Made by a program: the position numbers and the translations under genes
Source: Bacillus spizizenii TU-B-10
GTDB taxonomy: Bacteria > Bacillota > Bacilli > Bacillales > Bacillaceae
Direction of reading: 5' to 3'
Assembly (NCBI RefSeq): GCF_000227465.1
Contig: NC_016047.1
Location: 1,902,857-1,966,856 of the forward strand
DNA length: 64,000 nucleotides
Notes under the pieces: generated by a model
Databases searched by the model: none
Seen by the model: the letters and a program-made list of their open reading frames with translations, nothing else
What the model was told of the DNA's origin: nothing
Part shown: one piece after another, positions 20,901 to 28,600 of the stretch
Numbering within the stretch: position 1 is the first letter of the stretch
Layout of the letters: every line of letters begins with the position of its first letter

Positions 20901-22642
20901 AAAACCTGTTCCTTGAAACAGTCGACTGGCTTGTAACTCTATTTTCAGATGAATTGAAGATAGCAGCTGAAGATTTTGAAACGGATGAGCCTTTCCAAGA
21001 ATACGGAATCGACTCGATTATATTGGCTCAGCTGGTACAGCAGATGAATCAAACATTAAATGGAGATATTGATCCGTCGATTTTGTTTGAATATCCGACA
21101 ATAGAATCCTTTGCAAACTGGCTCATATCGAAATATGATGTATCAGCTATTTTGCATCGATCTGTTCCTGAGAAACAGACACCTGTCAAGGCACAACCAG
21201 CAATGAAACAGACGCCACTGCCAGAACAGCAGCCGCAACAGATAAGTCATGTAAAAACAGCGAGTCTTACAGAAGATATCGCCATCATCGGTCTTACTTG
21301 CAGGTTCCCTGAAGCGGAAACGCTTGAGGCATACTGGGATTTAATACGTGATGGACGGTCTGCGATTAAACCTGTACCGCCTGAACGATTCGGGCATTCC
21401 AGCTCGAATTACGCGGGTCTCATTGATGAAATGAACCGATTTGATCATGATTTCTTCATGATGTCCGAGAATGATGTCAGAGCGATGGATCCTCAAGCTT
21501 TGGCTGTATTGGAGGAAAGCCTGAAACTGTGGTATCACGCCGGTTATACAGAGAAAGAAGTGAAAGGCATGAGGACTGGTGTTTATATAGGAGGCCGCAG
21601 CCAGCACAAGCCTGATCCGTCCAGTCTTTCAAAAGCAAGAAATCCGATTGTGGCTGGCGGACAAAACTATTTAGCAGCTAACATTTCACAATTTTTTGAC
21701 TTAAGGGGCCCAAGTATTGTCTTGGATACCGCTTGTTCCTCTGCGCTGGTCGGGCTGAATATGGCCATTCAGGCTCTCCGAAGCGGAGATATTGAGGCAG
21801 CGGTTGTGGGCGGCGTCAGTTTGCTTGATGCTGATGCGCATCAAATGTTTCAGGAGCGCGGACTTTTATGTGACAAACCGTCATTCCATATTTTTGATAA
21901 GCGGGCAGACGGTGTCATTTTAGGAGAAGGCGTGGGTATGGTTCTCGTCAAAACCGTCAGCCAAGCACTCGAAGACGGAGATTCCATATACGCAGTCATT
22001 AAAGCCGCTGCTATTAACAATGACGGAAGAACGGCAGGCCCATCTTCACCGAATCTCGAGGCGCAAAAGGATGTCATGCAGACAGCGCTTGAAAAAAGCG
22101 GCAAAAAGCCTGAAGAGATCAGTTATCTCGAAGCGAATGGTTCGGGATCAGCAGTAACAGACTTACTTGAACTGAAGGCGATTCAAGCCATTTACCGCTC
22201 TGGGTCAAAGGCGCCATTAGGGCTTGGATCAGTGAAACCTAACATCGGCCACCCTTTATGTGCTGAAGGAATAGCGAGCCTGATTAAAGTTGCTTTAATG
22301 CTGAAACATAGACAATTGGTTCCATTCCTGTCAGGTGACGAAAACATGCCGTATTTTGATATAGAAGAGACAGATTTGTATTTTTGTAAATCGCAAACCG
22401 AGTGGAGCGAAACAACGCCAGCTGCGGCAATCAATTGCTTTGCCGATGGCGGAACAAATGTCCATCTGATTGTAGAAGCTTGGAAAGACTCGGCTGGGCG
22501 TCCAATCAGAAGAAAACCTTTGCCTCTGCCGGAATTGCATCGTCAGCCCGTTTTAACAGAACCATCAGCTCAAACCGTGCAGAAAAAAGTGCTTTCAGAC
22601 ACGGGGGCTCCTAAAGATATGTTTTGGAAAACTTTCAAATAA
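8951..22642 (+). CDS. pksL: PksL: trans-AT polyketide synthase of bacillaene, with beta-branching ACP doublet
   Basis: The start is GTG 8951, preceded by a strong ribosome site (GGTGGAGGT, 8937-8945). The in-frame ATG at 8909 lies inside pksJ and lacks such a site. The product is 4563 aa. Domains by approximate residue: DH (His 20); ACP (Ser 350, preceded by Asn instead of Asp); KS (Cys 614, His 749); DH (His 1085); KR (TGGAGGLG about 1531, Tyr about 1675); ACP (Ser 1840); KS (Cys 2113); tandem ACPs (Ser 2649 and 2797, each with Trp six residues later); KS (Cys 3064); KR (about 3717); ACP (Ser 4022); KS0 (Cys 4262, Asn 4396 for His). The DH-ACP start belongs to the module begun by the PksJ KS0, and the terminal KS0 hands to the PksM DH. 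In the family, the Trp-type ACP pair is where the HMG-CoA synthase-like cassette (PksF, PksG, PksH, PksI, AcpK; outside the window) installs the methyl branch. No AT is present. Confidence 0.95.
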   Translation: MKNITKQLTLSLKNPFIYHHVVYGQNVLPGLAYIDMIYQIFREHGYACSELQLRNLSIYQPLTVEQNAVIILDVQCTEKKEGKWQITAKGFEKRGGNKVSEEKVYMKADMHAHSPAVFEETLDLNQIKAAAQNVIQLDDVYEQCRRQELVHSEYMKASGHIYEDENGVLLDLSLGSEAMHHAEGFMFHPTLIDGSGVGANNLLTSLLKGEQRLYLPLFYESFSASALLQTHCMTRIKRSSVRQEKELIYVTLEFFNASGEKVAELKNFTSKLVREAELISGKQQDVEEKQETGKGTVEHTQAADTVSSSGSMGSYGEAEQFVSQLIAGKINKPIEQIEKQVGYYQMGLNSSGLLEVVETISDKIGESLSPTLLFEHTTIAELSAFLAEEYAEHFCAAGSLDQNEREHVSDSIIGDKAAEGRKTSGPADFSHIAPSETAGDIAIIGLAGRYPKANNIHEFWNNLKEGKDCISEIPESRWDWRRLEGITSPSGKDISKWGGFIDDPDCFDPQFFRITPREAETMDPQERLFLETCWETIEDAGYTPKTLAKPKGRNKRQHVGVFAGVMHKDYTLVGAEEASAENVFPLSLNYAQIANRVSYFCNFHGPSMAVDTVCSSSLTAVHLALESIRHGECDVALAGGVNLSLHPNKYMTYGVWDMFSTDGHCRTFGKDGDGYVPAEGIGAVLLKPLHQAEKDGDRIYAVIKGSTVNHVGTVSGISVPSPVSQADLIEACLEKTGIDPRTISYVEAHGTGTSLGDPIELQGLMKAFRQYTQDRQFCSIGSVKSNIGHAESAAGISGLSKVALQLHHQTLVPSLHSEELNPYVDFEKSPFYVQHETETWKQPVIKEKEEDILYPRRAGISSFGATGSNAHIILEEYIPQTAEQDVSLPSDSDMPAVIPLSARNQERLRVYAKRLLEFLHDGIQIRDLAYTLQIGREPMEERVAFVAAGIQELSGQLKAFAEGHESIQHCWMGRISRGSDLSLSAETVHKLLEQRKLDQIAEQWANGSAVDWKLLYEEKKPKRISLPTYPFEKVRYWVPKAEAATNRSKQEGHILHPLLHQNVSDMSGVRFRSAFTGHEFFLKDHVINGERVLPGAALLEMVRAAVEKAAADQFPTGFRLRNIVWVRPFAVTEQQADIHIRLYPEDNGEIAFEICQEPESAEKAPVVYGQGVAVLCEADEPRVINIEELKANDNERILSPSDCYEAYAEMGIHYGDSHRAIDSIYIGKNGVLAKLTMPPVISDTEDHYVLHPSMIDSAFQASIGLRLGSDTRLADRKAMLPFALQDVQIFKGCEASMWARITYSEGSGAGDRMQKLDIDLCNEEGQVCVQMKGYSARVLETDTENPSETIDTLLFEHVWEENAPDEKKEFIAYETHKVVICDFGEQMENIRNDLDCIVLHHHTAAIDERFEAYAVQLFEEIKQLLHSKTGGHTFIQVAVPALNEPQLLSGLTGLLKTAELENPKLTGQLIELDTGISASGLYEILEENRRCPLDTHIRYWQGKRIVSKWKETSGEHLSADMPWKDKGVYLMTGGAGGLGFIFANEIANQTNDAVMILTGRSPLDERKQVMLQELQKLGVRAVYRQADLTEKQAVDALIIEIQNTYGGLDGIIHSAGMIKDNFIIKKKKEEVQTVLAPKVAGLIHLDEATKDIPLDFFILFSSGAGAVGSAGQADYAMANAFMNAFSEYRNGQAALDKRYGKTLSVCWPLWKDGGMRIDAETARMLTKETGMVAMETRRGIQALYHSWVLGKPQVLVASGVANRIRAFLYETGHGQDPSHNMKNRNVNQNTERADIVLGVEEETLREKAENYVKQVLSSVIKLPAGQIDAEAPLEDYGIDSIMIMHVTGQLEKVFGSLSKTLFFEYQDIRSLTRYFTDSHREKLLDILKIETDKPSAAENRKTDSEPERREISVAPRKSGFFPLQEKGQKQPRKKETEKIAIIGISGRYPQADNIYELWENLRDGRDCITEIPEDRWDHSLYYDEDKDKPGKTYSKWGGFMKDVDKFDPQFFHISPREAKLMDPQERLFLQCVYETMEDAGYTREHLGRKRNSELGGSVGVYVGVMYEEYQLYGAQEQVRGRSLALTGNPSSIANRVSYYFDFHGPSIALDTMCSSSLTAIHLACQSLQRGECEAAFAGGVNVSIHPNKYLMLGQNKFMSSKGRCESFGEGGDGYVPGEGVGAVLLKPLSKAVEDGDHIYGIIKGTAINHGGKTNGYSVPNPNAQADVIKKAFVEAKVDPRAVSYIEAHGTGTSLGDPIEMTGLSKVFTQQTNDKQFCAIGSAKSNIGHCESAAGIAGLTKVLLQMKNRQLAPSIHSNVLNPNIDFHNSAFKVQQELEEWKRPIISVNGKDIEYPRIAGISSFGAGGVNAHILIEEYVPESGQERSLAGKQPAVIVLSAKNEEKLQKRAERLLHAIREQRYDEADLHRIAYTLQVGREAMNDRLAFVVETMQELEEKLNECVSGTEDRESVYRGQVKRNKESIAAFAADEDMSKTIEAWMKKGKYAKVLDLWVRGLRIDWDTLYQDQKPRRISLPAYPFARDRYWIEVNATKAEEKRTVDPAAEVQPVIQKPSIVREASGKPANITLQPLMANQDRLQRTASLVPSDTESETISAEELCDALTASLAEVLYMEQNEVDPDDAFIDIGMDSITGLEWIKAINKQYGTSLNVTKVYDYPTTRDFAVYLAHELSAQAREKTEESEAPKQTGTYAPMKQKTAAPAAKPDNISLQPLEHHQPLQEEPAATIQYAAAQISATSQNTGAIETLYEELRESIADVLFMEPHEVDIDEAFIDIGMDSITGLEWIKAVNKQYGTSFSVTKVYDYPTIHDFAEMLKSELGTHLDRKQELTEQNDPSEAVKQPAALPKAEPSERPLQSVQYPIKKEHEKKPAPIHQDHREDAIAIVGMSGRYPGASNVREYWDNLVHARNAIRDIPTSRWDVDQYYDPALNKKGKVYCKSMGMLDDIEHFDPLFFNIPPSEAELMDPQHRIFLQEGYKAFEDAGYNARTLNEKRCGVYLGIMSNEYGVMLNRQARANATGNSFAIAAARIPYFLNLKGPAIPIDTACSSSLVGTHLARQALINKEIDMALVGGVSLYLTPESYISMCEAGMLSPDGQCKAFDNGANGFVPGEGAGALVLKRLKDAEADRDHIYGIIIGSGINQDGKTNGITAPSVKSQMDLERDIYETYGIDPESISYVEMHGTGTKQGDPIELEALSTVFQEKTDKKQFCAIGSVKSNIGHTSAAAGVASVQKVLLCMNHKTLVPTLNFTTPNEHFQFEHSPLYVNTELKPWESADGKPRRACVSSFGYSGTNAHIVIEEYQPEQRNDQLTKQHHSTLFVLSAKKEQQLKAYAKVMKDYANSIEEIDLEDMAYTLQTGREAMDYRMAFLADSKEAVIKALGDYLADVPNNSIFAAHVKAKKSEIKLFETDHDAKALLQTWIEKKRLEKVAELWVKGLQIDWNGLYGAHMPRRISLPAYPFAKEYYWLPHQEDKPENSGSAQPYSEPITKHCFLRKQWQHCPIESVERTNQTVAILANEETTALAAELSKYFSNYRIFDSQELGHVSAAGFEHISGAIDLIGCGTSHEQSISWINWLQKLIEQGRTSKYRLTILGVTKGLESFENKAVHLSGASRAGLYRMLQSEYSHLTSRHADMDCAASHEELAKQIADEFYANSTESEVCYRDGKRYRAYLAEQPADAAGLYQKQVSFSAEKVLLITGGTRGLGSLCARHFVKTYGVKHLVLIGREELPPRDQWNSVKSASIAEKINAIQELEAMGADVQVLSLDLADSFAVAQSLKTIHETMGPIGGVIHCAGKVNKHNPAFIRKSLEEIEQVLEPKVEGLQTLFDLLKGEPLAFVALFSSVSAAIPILAAGQADYAMANAFMDYFAEAHRDECPIVSIQWPNWKETGLGEVRSKALEQTGLVSLRNDEGLQLLDQILSDTQHAVVLPVIQDTNVCKPDKLIQPSRPVEALSHPETKKQADTQNLFLETVDWLVTLFSDELKIAAEDFETDEPFQEYGIDSIILAQLVQQMNQTLNGDIDPSILFEYPTIESFANWLISKYDVSAILHRSVPEKQTPVKAQPAMKQTPLPEQQPQQISHVKTASLTEDIAIIGLTCRFPEAETLEAYWDLIRDGRSAIKPVPPERFGHSSSNYAGLIDEMNRFDHDFFMMSENDVRAMDPQALAVLEESLKLWYHAGYTEKEVKGMRTGVYIGGRSQHKPDPSSLSKARNPIVAGGQNYLAANISQFFDLRGPSIVLDTACSSALVGLNMAIQALRSGDIEAAVVGGVSLLDADAHQMFQERGLLCDKPSFHIFDKRADGVILGEGVGMVLVKTVSQALEDGDSIYAVIKAAAINNDGRTAGPSSPNLEAQKDVMQTALEKSGKKPEEISYLEANGSGSAVTDLLELKAIQAIYRSGSKAPLGLGSVKPNIGHPLCAEGIASLIKVALMLKHRQLVPFLSGDENMPYFDIEETDLYFCKSQTEWSETTPAAAINCFADGGTNVHLIVEAWKDSAGRPIRRKPLPLPELHRQPVLTEPSAQTVQKKVLSDTGAPKDMFWKTFK
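16850..17450 (+). other. Tandem beta-branching ACP domains in PksL
   Basis: Both copies read GMDSITGLEWIKA around the phosphopantetheine Ser (16895-16897 and 17339-17341), with Trp at 16913-16915 and 17357-17359. A Trp six residues after the Ser is the described signature of ACPs recognised by HMG-CoA synthase-type beta-branching enzymes. The module is KS-ACP-ACP with no KR or DH, which leaves the beta-ketone that such enzymes need. Confidence 0.92.
21270..22490 (+). other. Non-elongating ketosynthase (KS0) at the PksL C-terminus
   Basis: This is the second member of the pair of C-terminal KS0 domains, closely related to the one ending PksJ. It has the active Cys at 21734-21736 (DTACSSA) and NGSGS in place of HGTGT, with Asn at 22136-22138. 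Its partner DH-ACP lies at the start of PksM. Confidence 0.88.
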
Positions 22643-22657
22643 GAGAGGAGTGGGAAA

Positions 22658-25600
22658 ATGATAACTGAACAACTGACCATTTCAATAAATAATCCTATTA
22701 TGTCCAACCACAAGGTATATGGACAAGCGTTATTACCCGGCCTTGCTTATATAGATTTGATCTACCAAGTATTCCAAGAACATGGTTATGCATATCAAGA
22801 GCTTGAATTGAAAAACCTGACCATTTTTTACCCTTTGATCGCAGACGAATGGTATGACATTGCTTTGACCATTCACGTGTCTGAAAGCAAGAAAGGGAAA
22901 TGGTCCATCATCATCGACGGACAAAAACAGCGTGGTGAGTCGCTATCGGACAAAAGACAATATGTGACGGCTGACATGCATCGTAAAGAGCGAACTGCTT
23001 TTGCCGAATCAATAGACCTTAATCAGTGGAAACGTACAGCTGACAGGATTCTGAATTTGGATGAAATATATGAACAATGCTGCTCTCAACAATTAGTGCA
23101 TACTGGCATGATGAAAGCGAAAGGGCAGATTTTTGAAACCAAAGAGGGTGCTTTGATAGATTTATCAGTCGGACAGGAAGCGTTGCTTCATTCTGAAGCG
23201 TTTCTGTTTCATCCGACTCTCATTGACGGCAGCGGCATAGGTTCAAGCTGCCTGCTCTCAGATCAAACGATGTATCTGCCATTGTGTTATGAATCGTTTT
23301 CAGCTTCGGAACGATTGCAAAAAGGATGTACAGCCCGGATACTTTCTTCATCTGTGCGCCAGAAGAAAGAACTCACATATATGACGATTGAATATTTTAA
23401 TTCATCAGGACAAAAAGTGGCCGAGCTGAAACAGTTTGCAGGCAAGTCTGTACGGGATGCGGCAGTCTTTCCTTCTGCAAAAGAAAGTCAAGAAGAAAGA
23501 CAAGCTGTCTCTCAAAACCCTGGTCAGGACTATACCGCAATTGAAACGTATTTGCGTCAATTGCTTGCTGAACAGCTTGAAAGGCCGGCAGAACAAATGG
23601 ATATCCATGCCGGATACTATGAGCTTGGGCTGGATTCACCATCCCTCCTTAATGTGGTTCAGGAGATAGGGGCTAAGATTGGAGCGGACCTCTCTCCAAC
23701 ACTGCTGTTTGAATATACAACGATTGCAGAACTAGCTGCGCATCTTGCTGATTACTATTCAATTGGAGAGGTGGACGATACAGTCCGCCAGTCTCCTGTA
23801 CCAATGCAGAATTCTTCAGCAGCCGCTATCTCTTCACGAGAAATCGGGGAGGATATTGCGATTATCGGAATGGCAGGCCGTTATCCTAAGGCAAAAAACA
23901 TACAGGAATTTTGGGAACATCTTAAGGCAGGTACCGACTGCATCACAGAGATCCCCAACTCGCGGTGGGAATGGAAGGAAAACAATGGGCTGGAGTCACC
24001 TTCAGGCAAGCCATTCTCGAAATGGGGCGGGTTTATCGAGGATGCTGATTGCTTTGATCCTCAATTTTTCAGGATCTCACCCCGTGAAGCGGAAACCATG
24101 GACCCTCAGGAACGCTTATTTTTAGAGACGTGCTGGGAAGCTATTGAAGATGCGGGGTATACACCAGAAACAATTGCTTCACAGCAGGGAGAAAATAAAA
24201 GGCAGCATGTCGGCGTATTTGCCGGTGTTATGCATAAGGACTACTCCCTTATAGGAGCGGAGGCTCTATCAGAGCACAATCCATTTCCTTTATCGCTGAA
24301 TTATGCGCAAATTGCCAACAGGGTCTCTTACTATTGTAATTTCCACGGCCCAAGCATGGCGGTGGACACGGTCTGCTCTTCTTCATTAACTGCGGTTCAT
24401 CTGGCTATAGAGAGCATCCGGAATGGAGAATGCGAGGCCGCGCTTGCAGGAGGCGTCAATTTATCACTGCATCCGGCCAAATATATCAGCTACGGCAGTG
24501 TGGGGATGCATTCGAGTGACGGCTATTGCCATACATTCGGCAAAGGCGGGGACGGCTACGTATCTGGAGAAGGTGTCGGAACAGTATTGTTAAAGCCGCT
24601 CCGAAAAGCTGAACAGGACGGTGACCGGATTTATGCTGTCATCAAAGGCAGTGTCATTAATCACGTAGGAAAAGTAAGCGGAATTACAGTTCCGAGCCCT
24701 GTCGCTCAAGCTGATGTTATCGAAGCGTGTTTAGAGAAAACGGGAATTGATCCACGCACCATCAGCTATGTTGAAGCCCATGGCACTGGAACCTCATTAG
24801 GGGATCCGATTGAAATACAAGGATTGGTGAAGGCTTTCAGCCGCAATACACAAGACAAGCAATTCTGCTCAATCGGTTCTGTGAAATCAAACATTGGCCA
24901 TGCCGAATCTGCAGCCGGCATCAGCGGCTTAACAAAGACTGTCCTGCAGCTGCATCATAAAACATTGGTGCCATCATTACACTCAGAAGAGCTGAATCCA
25001 TATTTGCAGCTCGATCAAACCCCATTTTTTGTCCAGCATGAAACGAAAAAATGGGAGCAGCCTTCAATGGCAGAAAACGGGATGGACGTCACATATCCCC
25101 GCCGCGCCGGTTTAAGTTCGTTTGGGGCCTCAGGGTCCAATGCGCATCTTATTTTGGAAGAATATATTCCGGCAGAGAGCTTTTCAGAGCCGGTTTTATC
25201 GAAAAATGAAGAAGTAATGATTCTATTGTCCGCGAGAAACAAAGACCGTCTGCAGGCTTACGCTGTTAAACTCCTTGCTTTTCTGAGCGAGGACGTCAAT
25301 CTTGTAGCGTTAGCTTATACATTACAGACGGGCCGGGTGGAAATGGAGGAGCGGGCAGCCTTCATCGTGAAGGACATAAAGGATTTAACTGCTAAGCTTC
25401 GGGCGTTTACAAATGGTGAAGAAGAGATCGATGGTTGCTGGACTGGGCAAGCCATGGAGGATCAGGAGGCTGCAGAACCAACATCAACAAACAGCGAGTT
25501 GAAGAAAATGGCGGAATCATGGGTTCAAGGAAAGCGGGTCATCTGGGACGGCTTATACGGCGATCGCAAGCCGCTTAAAATCAGCGTTCCGACCTACCCG

Positions 25601-28600
25601 TTTGCTAAGGAGCGCTACTGGATACCGGCTCCTGAAACGAAAACCAGCACTGTGAATCATACCTTACATCCGCTTGTGCACCGCAATACGTCAGACTTTA
25701 CTGAGCAGCGCTTTAGCTCTGTTTTTACAGGCAAGGAATTTTTCCTTTCTGATCATGTTGTGCAGGGACAGAAAATCTTGCCGGGTGTTGCCTATTTAGA
25801 AATAGCAAGAGAAGCAGCGGAAAAAGCTGCGGGCGATCTGGAAGATGAACAAAGAGTTGTGTCGCTTAAAGACATCGTCTGGGTCCGCCCTATCACGATA
25901 GGAAGTGAACCAAAAGAAATACATATTGGCCTTTATCCTGAAGATAACGGGGACATTTCCTTTGACATTTACAGCATTTCTGAAACTAAAGAAGAAACCC
26001 CAATGGTACACAGTCAAGGCCGTGCAGTCATTTCAGCTGAAGCGGACACCCCAGTTTTAGACCTTGCATCAATCCAGACAGAATGCAGTCTGGACACAGT
26101 AACGTCAGAACAATGCTATACGGCGTTTCGAAAGATTGGGCTTGACTATGGCGAGGGCTATCAAGGGATAGAAAAAGTACTCGTCGGACAAGATCAATTG
26201 CTTGCCAAAATCTCATTGCCCGATTCTCTAAAAGACGGTAAGCAGCAATTTACGCTTCACCCGAGTTTGATGGATTCCGCCTTCCACTCCACAGTCGGTT
26301 TTATCGTTAGCTCAGTCAATGCTGACAGACAAGCTCATCAGCTTTCTCTCCCGTTTGCATTGCAGGAGCTTGACATTTTCAGCCCGTGTCCAGAAGAGAT
26401 ATGGTCTTATATTCGATACAGTTCAGATAGCAAAGCGGAGGACAAAGTCAGAAAATATGATATTGATTTATGCGATGAGAACGGGAACGTTTGTGTTCGA
26501 ATGAAGGGTGCTTCGATGCGAGCACTTGATGGAGAGCAGGCCAAGCCTCAAACAGTAGCTGATTCCCCGCTGACAGGGCATACGATGATGATCCCTGCCT
26601 GGGAACCGGTTTCTCCAGATAAGGAGGGCGATGCTTCGTTTATCGGTAAGCGTGCTGTTTTATGCGGCGGTACTGAAGGTGAACGGGCATTAATAAAGCA
26701 GCATTATCCTCAGGTTTCCTTTATCGATATTCGGCCTGCAGATGATATTGATGCAATAGCAGACAAACTGCAACCGTGCGGCAGCATTGACCATGTATTG
26801 TGGATTGCTCCGTCATACTCGGAGAATATGTTTAGTGAGGGACAAGAAGAGGCTGTTCTTCAGGCGTTTAAGCTTGTGAAGGCATGTCTTCAATTAGGTT
26901 ATGGTGAGAAACAGCTAGAATGGTCTCTTGTGACCGTCCAAGCGCAGCCGGTTACGCAACATGAAACTGTACAGCCAGCTCATGCAAGCATTCACGGACT
27001 CGCCGGCACAATCGCTAAGGAATATCCGCATTGGAAAATTCGTCTTCTTGATCTTGAAGAAGGCTGCACATGGCCGGTAAAACAAATGTTTACCCTTCCT
27101 GCTGATCGTCTCGGCCACGCTTGGGCCTATCGGAATCAGCAATGGCATCAGCAGCAATTGATCCCATATCGGCACTCACCGTCAAATGACACGCTATATC
27201 GAAAAGGCGGAGTCTATGTGGTCATCGGAGGCGCCGGGTACATCGGGGCGGCATGGAGTGAGTACATGATCCGCCGCTATCAGGCGCAAATCGTTTGGAT
27301 TGGACGCAGTCAAATCAATGATGCCATCAAGGCAAAAGTAGACCGTCTTTCCGCTCTTGGCCCTGAGCCTTACTATATTGCTGCCGATGCAGCGGATATG
27401 CATTCATTGCAGCAGGCTTATGATCAAGTGAAAAAGCGTTATCCTCACATTCACGGAATCGTTCACTCTGCAATGGTTTTATCTGAACAAAGCCTGGAAA
27501 AAATGACGCTGGAAGAATGTAGAGCCGGACTGGCGGCAAAGGTGGATGTCAGTGTTCAAACGGCCCAAGTGTTCCGTCAGGAGAATTTGGATTTTGTTTT
27601 ATTTTTCTCTTCGCTTGTAGCCCATATCAAAAATGTGAAACAAAGCCATTATGCCTCTGGCTGCGCATTTGCAGATGCTTTTGCTCACCGTCTTTCTCAA
27701 AGCTGGGCTTGCCCTGTAAAAGTCATGAACTGGGGATATTGGGGGAACAGTGAAGCGGCTGAGGATGAACAATATGTACAGCTCATGAATCAAATTGGCT
27801 TAGGCTTAATTAAGCCTGCGGAAGGCATGAAGGCGCTGGAAGCACTGCTTTCTGGGCCAGTCAGCCAAACGGCTTTCATTCATACGACAAAACCTGTCGC
27901 AGTCGAAGGCGTGAATCAGAATGAATTCATCACCCTTTATCCCGAGCACCCTTCAGCTAACGATGAAAGCCTGAAGGAGCGCCTGCCGAAAACAGGACAA
28001 TTACAAAGAGTCACACATGAAGAGCTGGACGATCTTCTTTACAGGTTGTTGTTAGGGCAGCTACAAACGGCCGGACTGTTTGATGGTCATAGATTATCAG
28101 TTGAACGCCTTCAACAATACAAGACTCGTGAATTTTATGAAAAATGGCTTCAGCAAAGCAGTGAATTCCTTCTGCAGCATGATTATCTTAAGAAACATGG
28201 AGATTCATTGATGAGGAAGGATCAAGCAGAGGATATTGGGCTGCTTTGGCAAGAATGGAATGCGAAAAAAGAAAAGTGGCTCAATGACAGCAATACAAAG
28301 GCGATGGTTGTTTTAGCAGAGACCATGCTGAAAGGATTACCGGATATTTTGACAGGAAAAGTGCCTGCCACGGATATCATGTTCCCGCATTCCTCGATGG
28401 AATTGGTGGAAGGCATTTATAAGCATAACCAAGTGGCAGACTATTTTAATAAAGTGCTTGCCGATACGTTAATCGCTTACGTGGATGAACGGCTGAAGCA
28501 CGATCCTGAGGCATCGATTCGCATTATGGAAATAGGCGCAGGCACAGGCGGCACGAGTGCCGGAATCTTTCAAAAACTGAAAGCCTATCAAAACCATATC

